DNA of 64,000 bases from JBLIRR01 sp049472395 (GTDB lineage Bacteria > SZUA-182 > DTGQ01 > JBLIRR01): assembly GCA_049472395.1 (NCBI GenBank), contig JBLIRR010000016.1, forward strand, positions 1-64,000, in the 5' to 3' direction. Made by a program: the position numbers and the translations under genes. The first letter of the stretch is position 1. The number at the start of each line of letters is the position of its first letter. The notes under the pieces are model-generated. The model saw only the letters and a list, made by a program, of their open reading frames with translations. It was not told where the DNA came from and did no database searches. This document shows positions 44,238 through 55,100 of the stretch, piece by piece.

Positions 44238-46031
44238 TTATTCTTCTCCTTGTTTGTTAGAAATATTTTTTAATGGTTGGAATTTTTTTCCGCCACCATC
44301 AAAACACCAATGGTATGATTCAATAAAGTTTAAACGAAGGCCATGGATTACTCCACCCATAATAGAGAGCACTATATTAATCAAGTGACCTGCCAGGAGG
44401 ATAAACGGGCATGCAAGGATTGCTACAATAAGGGGTGATGAATCCCAGATCATTCTGCTCAACATATTAAATGTTTTTCCCATATATGCTGAGGCCATGC
44501 CCAAAGCGAAAAGCCTTAGGTAGGAGAGGGTGTCGGAGAACATTTGAATAATTGCCTGGACACAGGCAAAGCCAGCCATGAAGCGACCCCCGAATCCTGC
44601 ATTCTTGACTTCGACAACAGTAAAGAACAAGGTCCAGGAAAATCCTATACCCATGATCCAGAATCCCTCTTTGTTCATGTGAAGTGTAATGAAGAGAGCC
44701 CCCAGAAGGACTACAGCCCAGCCATAAAGAGAGAGTATTTTTTCATGCCATGCTTTAAATATATTTGCCCAGCTCAGGTGAAAAGCCCCCATCCATATGG
44801 AAATCATCATTACTTTTATAAGCTCGTTAAACTCCTCATAGGTAGTAACCGACAAGGGAGCGATGGAGCGAAGTGGTGAGTGTGGGGCAAGATTCATACC
44901 GAAATAACTTGCAGTAAGCACTCCATACACAACGGTGGTCACGCTGCACGTGAGAATAAGGTAGAGTATTTTTTTATACTTTTTTAAAGTCCTAAGCTTG
45001 AGATAAAGGAAGACTGAGAAGGCGAGCATAACAAGACCATATCCGCCATCTGCGATAATCATGGCAAAAAACATGGAAAAGAAAAAGAACACCGAATTGC
45101 TCGGATCTATGTCATTATAGGAAGGGGTATCGTAAATATTAACAAGTATCTCTCCGATTTCGCCAGAGGTTTTATTCATAAGAAGTGTAGGGGGAATTTC
45201 ATCCTTTCCCGCGTCTTCCATAACACAGTAGGCTCCTACCCCCTGAGAGATATTTTTCAGGTGCTCTTCTTTGGTTTGAGGAAGCCAGCCTTGCAGATAA
45301 AATACCTCTCCTTCCTTTGCAGCAGAATTTCCCGCCATGGTATAATTGAGCAGATCAATCTTTTTCAAATAATCCAGCTCCAGTTGTTCTTTATAAGATG
45401 ACAGCTCGTCCAGCTCTTTTTTGAGACTTTCCTCCTCCTGCTCGATATCTGCTACTTTTTCTTTCATTTTATTAAGGCCAATCTCAGGTAGCTCAATCTC
45501 CTCAAAATTAAACTTTATTTTTTCAGTTGCAATAGTGGTGAAATAAATACTATGGTCTTCCCTTTTAATTATCTCTAAATTTACATTATCAGGTTTCTCG
45601 AAGCTTTCAAAGTCTAATGTCTTTGCTCTAAAAAGCTGCAGATATATTTTTTCTTCCTGAAGTTCCAGGACTTCATCAGGATTAAAATCTCCCCATATCT
45701 CGTAAAAATCAATCTGCTTGAGAAGCTTTCTTTTAATACCATATATATCTTCAAGACGCATTTTAATCTCAGTTATCTTGATCACAACCTCGCCACTGTC
45801 GAGCTGCAGTACAGTGGCTCCTTTTTCTTTTTCCTGCATGCTTGCACGAGCCAATATCTTTAAAGAATTTTTAATGGCTTCAAGCTGCTGCCTGTACTGT
45901 TCTGTATCCTGAGATTCTGCGCTATTAAGCTCAATCGGCTCTAAAATTCCGCTATCCTGCAATGCGGAAAGGATATGAGCACGATTGCTCTCAAGACCGA
46001 TTAAAGTCACTTTCTTCATATTCGAAATCAT
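44238..46031 (-). CDS. ntpI: V-type ATP synthase subunit I (stator a-subunit)
   Basis: 597 residues: a soluble N-terminal half (1-~310) with long coiled coils (KMKEKVADIEQEEESLKKEL) forming the peripheral stator attachment, and about seven C-terminal TM helices forming the ion half-channels next to the K ring. Signature GGYGLVMLAFSVFLYLKL and the SYLRLFALGMASAYMG segment are present. AAGGAAAG lies before ATG 46031. Membrane-embedded part of the rotary ATPase. Confidence 0.93.
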   Translation of the reverse strand: MISNMKKVTLIGLESNRAHILSALQDSGILEPIELNSAESQDTEQYRQQLEAIKNSLKILARASMQEKEKGATVLQLDSGEVVIKITEIKMRLEDIYGIKRKLLKQIDFYEIWGDFNPDEVLELQEEKIYLQLFRAKTLDFESFEKPDNVNLEIIKREDHSIYFTTIATEKIKFNFEEIELPEIGLNKMKEKVADIEQEEESLKKELDELSSYKEQLELDYLKKIDLLNYTMAGNSAAKEGEVFYLQGWLPQTKEEHLKNISQGVGAYCVMEDAGKDEIPPTLLMNKTSGEIGEILVNIYDTPSYNDIDPSNSVFFFFSMFFAMIIADGGYGLVMLAFSVFLYLKLRTLKKYKKILYLILTCSVTTVVYGVLTASYFGMNLAPHSPLRSIAPLSVTTYEEFNELIKVMMISIWMGAFHLSWANIFKAWHEKILSLYGWAVVLLGALFITLHMNKEGFWIMGIGFSWTLFFTVVEVKNAGFGGRFMAGFACVQAIIQMFSDTLSYLRLFALGMASAYMGKTFNMLSRMIWDSSPLIVAILACPFILLAGHLINIVLSIMGGVIHGLRLNFIESYHWCFDGGGKKFQPLKNISNKQGEE

Positions 46032-46044
46032 AGGGATTCTTTCC

Positions 46045-46653
46045 TTACATCATCCTTAGGGCAAGTTTACGTTTTGCGATTTTTGCCCTCCCAACCGCAT
46101 TTCGTTCCTGATCACCAAGGTAAATTTTAATCCTTCTAATATTTTCTTTTGTTTTTGGAATCATAATCTGTTCAAAGAGATTTACTCTTTGAGAGGTCTT
46201 GCGAAGCTCCTGACTTAAGGCATGAAGCTTATCTCTCAATAGCTTCCCTTGGCTTCTAAAACGTAAAAGCTCTTTAATTGCCTCAATACCGCTATCTATC
46301 CAGGGATCAGTACTGACGAGGCTGTATTTGCTCGGTCTGAAATCAACAGACTTATATTCCCTTGCCTTAACTCCTGCAATATTGAGCAGCGTAGTATTGA
46401 CACGCCGTATTCTCACTAGTTTTTTCCAGAAAGAAAGATCATAGTGCATAAAAAGACCTGCCCACTCTTCTATCTCATTGACCTTTTGCATATAATCCAG
46501 TTGATTCAACCGCACTTCCTCGGCAGCTTTCCGGACCTCCACTTGAAGCTGCTGTTTCTTTAACTGAAGCGTCGGGAGAAACCGCTCATATTTTTTAAGT
46601 TCCTGTTGCTGTTTTTGAAGCTCATTTTTTGTGAATCGTATCTTTGTTTCCAT
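46045..46653 (-). CDS. ntpD: V-type ATP synthase subunit D (central stalk)
   Basis: 202 residues, two long coiled-coil helices at the termini (METKIRFTKNELQKQQQELK ... TKENIRRIKIYLGDQERNAV), the rotor shaft of V-ATPase. I chose ATG 46653 because its A is the last base of the subunit B stop (TAATG); the TTG at 46665 is less likely. Normal family length. Confidence 0.92.
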   Translation of the reverse strand: METKIRFTKNELQKQQQELKKYERFLPTLQLKKQQLQVEVRKAAEEVRLNQLDYMQKVNEIEEWAGLFMHYDLSFWKKLVRIRRVNTTLLNIAGVKAREYKSVDFRPSKYSLVSTDPWIDSGIEAIKELLRFRSQGKLLRDKLHALSQELRKTSQRVNLFEQIMIPKTKENIRRIKIYLGDQERNAVGRAKIAKRKLALRMM

Positions 46654-47942
46654 TAGTGAGGCCAAAATTTGTCACAGAGCGTCGGGTCAATCCCAGTCTC
46701 TCGCTTTTCAAAACACTGGCCAAGTATCTCCCAGCATGTATCGAGGGCTTCGAAAAGGCTCAGGTTTATGTCAAGGCTCATAATTCTCTCTTCCATCAAC
46801 TCGCCAAATTTAAGATATTTTTGATCCATTTGACTCATCTCAAAACCCATTGTTTGTGCTTCAAGCGTATCCCTGAATTTGGCGTAAAGCTGGATCATTC
46901 CATCCATAATAGCCCGGTGATCCTCCCGCGAGTCCTTATTTACCAATTGCTTCAAGCGAGAAAGAGACCCGAAAGGCTCTATTCTCCCGTTGCGCAGATA
47001 AAATTGTCCTTCGGTGATATACCCTGTATTGTCAGGTATGGGATGGGTAACGTCATCACCGGGCATAGTCGTAACCGATAAGACAGTGATGGATCCAGCT
47101 CCCTCTATATCAACAGCCTTTTCATATCTGGCAGCGAGTTGGCTATACAGATCCCCGGGATATCCTCGATTTGAAGGAATTTGCTCCATAGTGATGGCTA
47201 TCTCCTTGAGAGCATCGCTCCAATAGGACATATCGGTTAACAGGACGAGTACATCTTTGCCCTCAACAGCAAACCGTTCAGCAACTGCAAGAGATATATC
47301 AGGTGTCAGGAGACATTCTACAATAGGATCATCAGCAGTGTGAATATATAATATGGATCGAGAGAGGGCGCCGCTTTCTTCAAGTTTATTACGAAAGAAA
47401 AGATAGTCATCATACGTTAATCCCATGCCTCCCAAAATAATGATGTCTGATTTCGCTTGCATGGCTATACGCGCAAGCAAAGGATTGTAACGCTCACCAG
47501 CTACGGAGAATATGGGGAGTTTTTGGGATACCACGAGGGTATTAAATACATCAATCATAGGAATACCCGTCTCAACCATTCGTCGCGGGATAATACGCCG
47601 GGCAGGATTAAAGCTGGGCCCTCCGATGGGTATTAATTCACCAGGAGGCGTGGCACGGCCATCTCTCGGCTCCCCTCCCCCCGTGAATATTCTTCCGAGT
47701 AAATTCTCGGAGCAGGGGACCTTAAGGGAATGCCCTAAGAATTCTACTTGATCTCCCGTTGAAATTCCTTTAGTTCCATTGAATACCTGGAGAGAGACCT
47801 CATCGTAATAGATTTTTATGACCTGCGCGAGAGAAGGATTTGCCCCGTTTACGAACGCAAGATCCCCATACCCGACATTTTCAGCTTTAAGGGTAATAAC
47901 ATTACCAGCAATAGAGGATACCCTGGTATATATTTTTTTCAT
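46653..47942 (-). CDS. ntpB: V-type ATP synthase subunit B
   Basis: 429 residues, the non-catalytic nucleotide-binding subunit alternating with A in the soluble head. It lacks a Walker A, as expected, and has the beta-barrel start, PARRIIPRRMVETGIPMID, FSVAGERYNPLLARIA and the conserved TMPGDDVTHPIPDNTGYITEG. ATG overlaps the subunit A stop (ATGA). Confidence 0.95.
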   Translation of the reverse strand: MKKIYTRVSSIAGNVITLKAENVGYGDLAFVNGANPSLAQVIKIYYDEVSLQVFNGTKGISTGDQVEFLGHSLKVPCSENLLGRIFTGGGEPRDGRATPPGELIPIGGPSFNPARRIIPRRMVETGIPMIDVFNTLVVSQKLPIFSVAGERYNPLLARIAMQAKSDIIILGGMGLTYDDYLFFRNKLEESGALSRSILYIHTADDPIVECLLTPDISLAVAERFAVEGKDVLVLLTDMSYWSDALKEIAITMEQIPSNRGYPGDLYSQLAARYEKAVDIEGAGSITVLSVTTMPGDDVTHPIPDNTGYITEGQFYLRNGRIEPFGSLSRLKQLVNKDSREDHRAIMDGMIQLYAKFRDTLEAQTMGFEMSQMDQKYLKFGELMEERIMSLDINLSLFEALDTCWEILGQCFEKRETGIDPTLCDKFWPH

Positions 47943-49696
47943 ACATCCCCCAGTTTTTTAGCTTGGTAAGAGGATATATCCTCACCAAGCATAGTTTCGA
48001 TTTCATTCTTTGTTTTTTGAAACTCCTCTGTACCCATTTTTTGGTAATTGAGCCGAAGGAAAGCTTCCTGTATGGTAAAAAGTTTATCTCTCACCTCCTC
48101 CTTGGAAGGAAGTTTGAAATCTTTTTTCACGAATATCTCCAACAGCCCAAATAAAAGCTTCTGCCTTTCTGCAGAACAAGAGGCATCTATTTCATTGAAG
48201 GCATTTTGCTGTAAATATACCCTATCCACAATTTCTGATTTAAGATACGTGGTATATTCCTCTGTGCTGATTCCCTCCTGGCCAACGACAGTCATCATCT
48301 GCGAGGTCTCATTCCCTTTGATGAGCAGCTTGCGCATACCCTCAACCCTCAATGTATCAATAATACCTTCTGATTTGCTCCAGCTATCAAGGGGGTCAAT
48401 CGCAGGAAATCGCCGAGCGTCGGATCGAGCCCTGCTCAGGCCATGAAATGCCTTGACGACCTTCAATGTACTTTGAGTGACTGGTTCGTTAAAATTTCCA
48501 CCAGCGGGGCTTACAGTACCACCGATAGTAAGAGAGCCTATGGAACCGTCAATATTTCTGACCCTCCCTGCACGCTCGTAGAATTGTGCAATCCTGGACT
48601 CAAGGTAGGCGGGAAAGGCTTCTTCTCCTGGAATTTCCTCAAGACGACCGGACATCTCACGCAAGGCCTGCGCCCATCGTGAAGTTGAGTCGGCAAGAAG
48701 AAGAATGTCGAGCCCCATACTTCTATAATATTCCCCGAGCGACACAGCCGTATACACTGATGCCTCACGGGCGGCAACGGGCATTGAACTGGTATTACAA
48801 ATAATAATAGTGCGCTCCATTAATGATTTTCCCGTTCGCGGATCTTCTATCTGGGGAAATTCACGAAGTGTATCCACAACTTCACCGGCTCGCTCTCCAC
48901 AGGCGGCAATAATAACAATATCAACATCAGCATAACGGGATGTTATTTGCTGCAAAACAGTTTTACCTGCACCGAAAGGCCCAGGAATACAATAGGTTCC
49001 ACCTTTATTTACAGGGAAAAAAGTATCGATAATTCTTTGTCCTGTAATTAATGACTCTGTGGTCGGGAGCCGTTCGCTATATATTTTATTTGTGACCTTC
49101 ACCGGCCACTTTTGGAGCATATTTATGTCAGTTATTTGACCATTGCTATCCGAAAGCTTTGCAATGCACTCAGTTATTTTATAGGTGCCTTTTGGGGCTA
49201 TATAGTTTATTTTGTAATTCCCCTTGAGTAAGAAAGGTACCTTTATTATATGAGTAATTATGGTCTCCGGAACTGTCCCGAGATTGTGGCCGGCAGATAC
49301 CATCTGTCCCACCTCTGCACTAGGAGTAAATTCCCATTCTGCTGTTCTCTCAAGCCCATCAAGATAGACGCCCCGCTTTAAAAAGAAGCCGCATTTCTCC
49401 GCCAGTTCAGGAAGCGGATTCTGCAATCCATCAAAGATCATGCCGATGAGCCCTGGCCCGAGCTCCACATTTAAAAGTTCATTGGAAAAGAATACCTGAT
49501 CTCCACTTCTGATATCTTTGGAGTCCTCAAACACCTGGAGATCTGCAATATCATTCCGTATACGAATTACTTCTGCTTTCAATTTAGTGTCATTGACATA
49601 TACATAGCCAATTTCATTCTGACTCACTATCGAACTAAACTTGGCCGAAACCATATTTCCGTTTACGGCAATAACAGTGCCGGTAGAATTATTCAC
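47939..49696 (-). CDS. ntpA: V-type ATP synthase catalytic subunit A
   Basis: 585 residues, catalytic subunit. P-loop GPFGAGKTVLQQ (~232-243), catalytic CGERAGEVVD region, Walker B LLADSTSRWAQALREMSGRL and the long non-homologous insertion (~100-190) typical of A-type subunits. It hydrolyses or makes ATP in the rotary head. Starts two bases after the DUF2764 gene. Sequence is intact. Confidence 0.97.
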   Translation of the reverse strand: MNNSTGTVIAVNGNMVSAKFSSIVSQNEIGYVYVNDTKLKAEVIRIRNDIADLQVFEDSKDIRSGDQVFFSNELLNVELGPGLIGMIFDGLQNPLPELAEKCGFFLKRGVYLDGLERTAEWEFTPSAEVGQMVSAGHNLGTVPETIITHIIKVPFLLKGNYKINYIAPKGTYKITECIAKLSDSNGQITDINMLQKWPVKVTNKIYSERLPTTESLITGQRIIDTFFPVNKGGTYCIPGPFGAGKTVLQQITSRYADVDIVIIAACGERAGEVVDTLREFPQIEDPRTGKSLMERTIIICNTSSMPVAAREASVYTAVSLGEYYRSMGLDILLLADSTSRWAQALREMSGRLEEIPGEEAFPAYLESRIAQFYERAGRVRNIDGSIGSLTIGGTVSPAGGNFNEPVTQSTLKVVKAFHGLSRARSDARRFPAIDPLDSWSKSEGIIDTLRVEGMRKLLIKGNETSQMMTVVGQEGISTEEYTTYLKSEIVDRVYLQQNAFNEIDASCSAERQKLLFGLLEIFVKKDFKLPSKEEVRDKLFTIQEAFLRLNYQKMGTEEFQKTKNEIETMLGEDISSYQAKKLGDV

Positions 49697-49698
49697 TT

Positions 49699-50466
49699 CT
49701 AATCTCCTCCCACAATTTGTCTGAGCATTACTTTTCCCTTTGCATGGTTAACTCGTTGCCATTTGGCAATAATGAGCAGCTTTACAATATATCCCAGAAC
49801 AACATTACTCGTAAATTGAGATGATGCGATCTGCTGGTCTATAAATTGCCATCGTATCCGGTCAATAGAACGTTCTGAATAGAGAGGATTATCTTCTTTT
49901 AATATCTCTCGAAGGTGCGCTGCCCAGTCAAAACGATAGCCAATACCAAAATCGATCATCTTGCCTCCTGAGAGAATCTCTTCTATTAACTCTCCCTGAA
50001 ATAACTCTAAATATGAGGTATCCATGTGTGTACGTTCCTTTCTTGTTAATACTAGCGAAAGCCTTAAGGCAAGTTCATTCTGAGCCCAGCAACGGATAAA
50101 GCTATTTTTCTTCTCCATTCCCCACCAATAATATTTATACCACAAATATTCAATATGAAGTGGAGCTCCGCTTTGGGAATTGTGAAGATATTCTTGCCAT
50201 AACTGAGGGATGCCTCCTTTTTCTTCTTTTTGAAGAAGTATTTCTTTTGAATAATTACCGTATGGGAGAAAAACCTCTTCTCCCCTTGTGATCATCTCAA
50301 GATTTAATAAATCGATCTGCCATCGTAAATAAACAAGATACTGCTGATCTTTTTTTGATAAATTGTATTCGATTTTTGATAGTATATCCTCAATTGGAAC
50401 CGCGTCATACTGATCAAAATCGATGGTGATAAGACTGCTTATAAGATAATAGTAATGTGTACTCAT
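49699..50466 (-). CDS. V-ATPase-associated DUF2764 protein
   Basis: 255 residues, MSTHYYYLISSLITIDFD start and YLVYLRWQID, of the DUF2764 family found only inside V-ATPase operons of bacteria such as Chlamydiae and Bacteroidetes. It occupies the place of subunit C (and possibly F), which are absent here, so it probably replaces C as the socket for the central stalk (inference). Two bases from both neighbours. Confidence 0.88.
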   Translation of the reverse strand: MSTHYYYLISSLITIDFDQYDAVPIEDILSKIEYNLSKKDQQYLVYLRWQIDLLNLEMITRGEEVFLPYGNYSKEILLQKEEKGGIPQLWQEYLHNSQSGAPLHIEYLWYKYYWWGMEKKNSFIRCWAQNELALRLSLVLTRKERTHMDTSYLELFQGELIEEILSGGKMIDFGIGYRFDWAAHLREILKEDNPLYSERSIDRIRWQFIDQQIASSQFTSNVVLGYIVKLLIIAKWQRVNHAKGKVMLRQIVGGD

Positions 50467-50468
50467 CT

Positions 50469-51086
50469 TCAGGGGGTAGAAAATAGTTGCTCCTCTATTT
50501 GTGTGCCATAGGCATGGGAAAAAAGCTCGGCTAACATTCCGTCTGAGAAATCATATAAATAGCCGCTCTCTGAGGGGCCGATCTTAAACCCGCCTTTTAT
50601 CGAGGGATCTATCTCTATTTGTATTCCTTTGTTAATTTCACTGTGCACTCGTTTTTGTATCTCCTCTCCACTCTTATGAAAAAGCTCATCTCCCAGCAAA
50701 ATTTTTAGGTCCGCAGCCCCCCCCTGGCAATATTTGCCGAATTCTTTGCACAACGTGACGATTGCCTCTCTAATGACATCAGATCTGCTAGTCTGCTCCA
50801 AGAATGTCTTATTCACGCTTTTATTTAATACTTCTTTGAGGGTCTTTTCTTTAAGCTCTATTAATGTGTCTCGCACAGCTTGTTTTAATTTATCCTTGTG
50901 TGCCCTCTCCATAAGATCGATCTTCTTTTGAGCCTCCTCTGATATTTTTTTTGCCTCAATATGCGCCTCTTTTTTTATCTCTTCAGCCTGATGTTTTGCC
51001 TGTTCAATAATCCCTTCTGCTTCTCTATTGGCGTCCTCAATTTTACTCTGCAATTGGTTTACTATGGCTTTCACTTGTTCACTCAT
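50469..51086 (-). CDS. ntpE: V-type ATP synthase subunit E (peripheral stalk)
   Basis: 205 residues: a long charged N-terminal helix (residues 1-85, EGIIEQAKHQAEEIKKEAHI) and a C-terminal globular domain (GGFKIGPSESGYLYDFSDGM). This is the stator stalk subunit, normally paired with G, which has no gene here. First gene of the operon; AAGGTGA before the ATG. Confidence 0.93.
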   Translation of the reverse strand: MSEQVKAIVNQLQSKIEDANREAEGIIEQAKHQAEEIKKEAHIEAKKISEEAQKKIDLMERAHKDKLKQAVRDTLIELKEKTLKEVLNKSVNKTFLEQTSRSDVIREAIVTLCKEFGKYCQGGAADLKILLGDELFHKSGEEIQKRVHSEINKGIQIEIDPSIKGGFKIGPSESGYLYDFSDGMLAELFSHAYGTQIEEQLFSTP

Positions 51087-51444
51087 TCACCTTAATCCTC
51101 AAGTTATATTCTATTTACCTTTATGCATTATATTTTTTGTCATTTTTTATCATTTTTTTTTGTGAATTGCAATATTTAATTTGAATTTTTTTGTTGTACT
51201 TTTAAGAGTGCGCCATAATAAGAATTGCTGTTCCAAATTATAAATTATAAGTTATGATAGGTGAGATTGTGATGAGAGAGGAAAATGAGCCTCTCTTCCC
51301 TGATGGATTCCCTTTCTGTGCACAGAGACCTACAAAAGGGCTTACGAATGAAATATCAATTTGGTAAAGCTCCGTTTCTCAAAACTGCTTTTCAAAACGG
51401 AGCTTTATACCCAAATTCTTAAGACAATAATGTGCCGAGTCGCA
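51087..51444. other. Intergenic region upstream of the V-ATPase operon
   Basis: AT-rich. On the minus strand a TATAAT (51132-51127) lies 41 bases before subunit E but lacks a clear -35. A 19-bp element at 51212-51230 matches the right arm of the hairpin at 1714-1732. A hairpin follows at 51366. No ORF. Confidence 0.5.
51366..51406 (-). terminator. Hairpin 3' of the second HTH-receiver gene
   Basis: AAAGCTCCGTTT (51366-51377) pairs perfectly with AAACGGAGCTTT (51395-51406) and outer GGTA/TACC bases extend it. The loop is 17 nt. Related in sequence to the hairpin at 3745. No long T-run. Confidence 0.55.
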
Positions 51445-52008
51445 TTAAATATGAGCAAAACTTATGCCCAATAGGTCTTCCACCTCTTTTATGATAACCT
51501 TATTGTCCACAGGTTTCTCAATAACTCTATTGGCACCTGAACGTTTGGCTTTCTTAATGTTCTCTTTGGTCGGATGTCCAGTGAGTACGATAATTTTTGT
51601 ATTTTTTAATGCATCAAGTTTTTTGATGTATTCGCATACCCAAAAACCATCTAAACCGGGCATAACAAGATCGAGCACAACAAGAGCAGGTTTTTTCATT
51701 TCAACGAGTATTCCAGCCTCAAAGCCATTGCCCGCTAATTCAACCTCGTATCCCTTTGACTCAAAGAGCTTCTTAAGACCCATTTGTATTGACTCATCAT
51801 CGTCGACTATCAAGATATTTTTCTTTAAGGAGATGGGCATCTCATTCTTTTGAAGGAATTCGAGCAGATCATTTTTCGTTATTCGTCGATGCCCTCCTTT
51901 AGTTCTGTATGCCTTTAAGGACCCATCCTTTATCCAGTTTACGACGGTCGTTAGGCTGACGTGGCAATATTTGCTGACATCATAGGTGGTTAAAATATCT
52001 TTCATCAT
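51445..52008 (-). CDS. Excisionase/MerR-like HTH fused to receiver domain (paralogue)
   Basis: 187 residues. N-terminal HTH (5-55: TTYDVSKYCHVSLTTVVNWI, GGHRRIT) plus a fully canonical receiver (64-180) with IVDDDE, phospho-acceptor Asp in VVLDLVMPG, Thr in VLTGHP and Lys in VIEKP. It shares TTV..WIKDG..K..RT.GGHRRI with the protein at 26642. Own consensus promoter. No kinase adjacent; probably takes phosphate from one of the orphan or hybrid kinases nearby. Confidence 0.87.
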   Translation of the reverse strand: MMKDILTTYDVSKYCHVSLTTVVNWIKDGSLKAYRTKGGHRRITKNDLLEFLQKNEMPISLKKNILIVDDDESIQMGLKKLFESKGYEVELAGNGFEAGILVEMKKPALVVLDLVMPGLDGFWVCEYIKKLDALKNTKIIVLTGHPTKENIKKAKRSGANRVIEKPVDNKVIIKEVEDLLGISFAHI

Positions 52009-52061
52009 AATAAAGTTTCCTCCCCATTTAATTATTTAAATTATTTCTACAAAGTAATTAT

Positions 52062-52090
52062 ATAATATCATGGGCTATAAAATTTGTCAA
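52062..52090 (-). promoter_or_regulatory. Consensus sigma70 promoter of the HTH-receiver gene
   Basis: Minus strand TTGACA (52090-52085), 17-bp spacer, TATTAT (52067-52062), 54 bases before the ATG. Confidence 0.8.
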
Positions 52091-52165
52091 ATATTATTTA
52101 AACTTTTTTGAGAAAAAAATTAATTTTCATTTTAAGTTATTGAAAAACCTAGCATTTTAGATATT

Positions 52166-52185
52166 AATTAGATAATTATCTAATT
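52166..52185. repeat. Perfect 20-bp palindrome
   Basis: AATTAGATAATTATCTAATT, 1 base after the stop of the giant membrane protein gene. It can form an 8-bp stem with a 4-nt loop or be a dyad operator; probably the end of that operon's transcript. Confidence 0.55.
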
Positions 52186-52186
52186 T

Positions 52187-55100
52187 TTAATCTGGAGAGT
52201 TCCTCGTGATTTTTTTTATGATCCATAAGATCAAGAGGACTATATAATAGAGCAATCCACAAAGAGCACCGAAAACGATGATACGGTAATTTGGATAACG
52301 ACGACCTATGAGTGAAAGGCCGATGCTAAGCATAAAAATAATTATTCCAAGACTTGCGATCAAGAAAAGTTTTATTTTTGATTTTTTCAGGGTAGCCGGT
52401 TTATCATAATCATCTTTTCTTCTTCTTATCTTCCTGGCACACCAATATGACCATTGGTGAATAAACAAGCACATGCCTGCTATAAAAAATATAAGTGCCA
52501 GCACAAAGTGGGAGGTAAACAATGAGGCGAGGAAAAATCCTATAATAATGAGCGGCATAACAGACGCATTATATAATGTGCTCATGAATGTCTTACATTG
52601 TATAGAGGAACTATCCATGTATTCAATCATTTTTTGAAAATAGATCTTGAGAGCATTTAGTTTGTGCCGCATTATAAACAGGACCGCCACTATCATAATA
52701 AAAATAAGCACGGCTATACAGTCTTTTATCCATCCCCTCGTATACACCATCGTAATCTTTAACGGTTCGTGCCGTACCATGTTTTGTGCAAAGCGATATA
52801 ATTGGCCGGATAGGGGAATTGATATTGGAATAGAAAGAACAGCGGTCTCATATCCTGACACAATATCCCCGGGCTTTTGTGAAATTTGGGCCTGAGGAGC
52901 TTGCGGTATGCCCTTTTCCATGACACGCTGTGTGAGCATATCCTTTGTGCGGGCCTTGAATTTCTGAAATTCTGCCTTTTCATCCTCAGCTTCCTTCATA
53001 ATTTTATCGGTCTGGCTGGGTTGCATATAATCCAGTTGGGAAGACTTTTGTATTTGGTGAGGCCTCGTGAGTCGTCCGCAGCTCATGATTGGGCGTATGC
53101 CGCTCACCATGCGCTCTTTTTCCACATTCCCTTTGAAATAGAGAAAATTATAATCTTTCGGCAGATAAAGAGACCATAATATTCTGCTTACTATAATCTC
53201 TGTCACATCGGGAAGTGAAACGGCCTTGTCCCCATACGATGAAAATGGATCATCTTTTTGGTAAAAGACGATTTCTACATTAAAAGGTATTAATTTTCGA
53301 TCCTTCTCTTGTGAACGAATGAGAGGGATATAGAGAAGGTCGTTTTCCCGTGCAGGTTCCGCAGGTTTATCTCCCACAAATACGCTCCACAACTCAGCGT
53401 TTTCAGGGAGTTTGATTTTTAAAAATTGCTTAAGCTGGTTTCGCAGTTCATAGACAATTCGATGAACGATCTTTCCATCCTCTGTAAAAAAACTCACTGC
53501 ATTGCTTGAGTCTATCACAGCCATAGTAACAGAGACTTTGGTATGACGTTGAATATCCAATTGTAATATATAGGGGTGTTTTAAATATTTATAACCAAAT
53601 ATAAGGGGCTTTAACGATTTTGTGAATAGGCGTTGAGGAAGTTTTTGCACAGCTACCTTTTCGAGGCCTTCGGTATGTATAACCTTGACTTCTGCACTAC
53701 TCTTTAATTCAAATCCCACATAACCCATATCTTTGACTGCATTGTTGGTCTTCAATGTAGAAAAAGAAAATGTAGAGGCTGCCTCAAGAAGTGTTTTTTC
53801 GTATTCTATGGTGAGCCAGAATATACCCTTTTTCCGGTAATCGAGGCTTATATATAGAATCCTTTCCTTACCTTGTCTTCTCTCTCTCCACTCTCTTACC
53901 CCACTTCCCTTGACTGAGAGTATATTAAGTCCGGAGGGTATTGATAATTCTAATTCATCTATACCGGCGTGGAGGATATTGTATTCAATATCCATGGCGA
54001 CCTTTAACGCATCATCATCAATAGATACAAGACTGTAACTCGTAGCATATATCTTTGCGGGTATTTCTTGAACAGGAGCCACAGGTTTTTTTTCATACCA
54101 TTGGAGAGACAGATTCGTGACAGGAGGGAAAATGGCATTGATCAGCATGGAATTATTTTGTGAAGATATGGTTACCTGTTGTGCCTGGGGAATCTGGACC
54201 TTAATATCATTAAGGGGGATCTCCATTTCAAGCAATGTAATAGAGGTTTCCACTACAGGGATTGAAAGTTGATAGTGAGCTTCATGTAATGGCGACTTGA
54301 TATGGAAAAGGGCTCTTATTGAATAATTACCGCTCTCCTTAACTAAGATGTGGTGATGCCCTGATGTTGTAAGCATTAAAGCCGGTTTATTATTTATTCG
54401 TAACTCTTCGAGGGCCAATTGGGAAGGCAGGATAGGTATAAGCTTATAATCCCCCTGCTGCAGTACCTGCAGAGTAAAATCTGCCGTGATCACCGTCCCA
54501 TATGGTGTGATCTTTCCCTTATACACTGCTTTTGTAAGACGATGATCCAATGGGGCAGGAAATGCCGGCTCAGGGACCCGCATCTCTCCCAATAGTTTGT
54601 CAAATTCATCACGGCCAAGACGCACTTTCCCATCCTGGATAGTGTATATGGGTGTGCTTTCTTTAGAGGTCTGATTCAGAATTTTCTGAAATTCGTGCCA
54701 GCTTAACATTACATTGTCCTGCTCAAGCCCAATGGTGGTTTTAAATTCTTCCCAGCCAATACTGACATGCGAGCAGGTTTCCTGCTGATTACTTTGGCCA
54801 TATACAGAAGGCGCATTTTTATACAATAAGAAACTTAAGAGGAGGAAAAGGGGCACTATTAGCAATTTTGATTTTTTTATTTTCTTATCTAAATGTACCA
54901 TTGCCGTTATCCACATGACAAGAAAACATATAACGGCGAAAGTGCCACCAATAGAGAGAGAGAGTATAAAGAGTATGCCCACGATAGGAAGAGATAATGG
55001 AGAGAGAAAAAATTTTTTTATTTTCATTAATTTTTTCATATTATTAAAAATAAAAATAAAAAATTTCTTAATAGAGCCTCTGATGAGAATAATAATGAAG

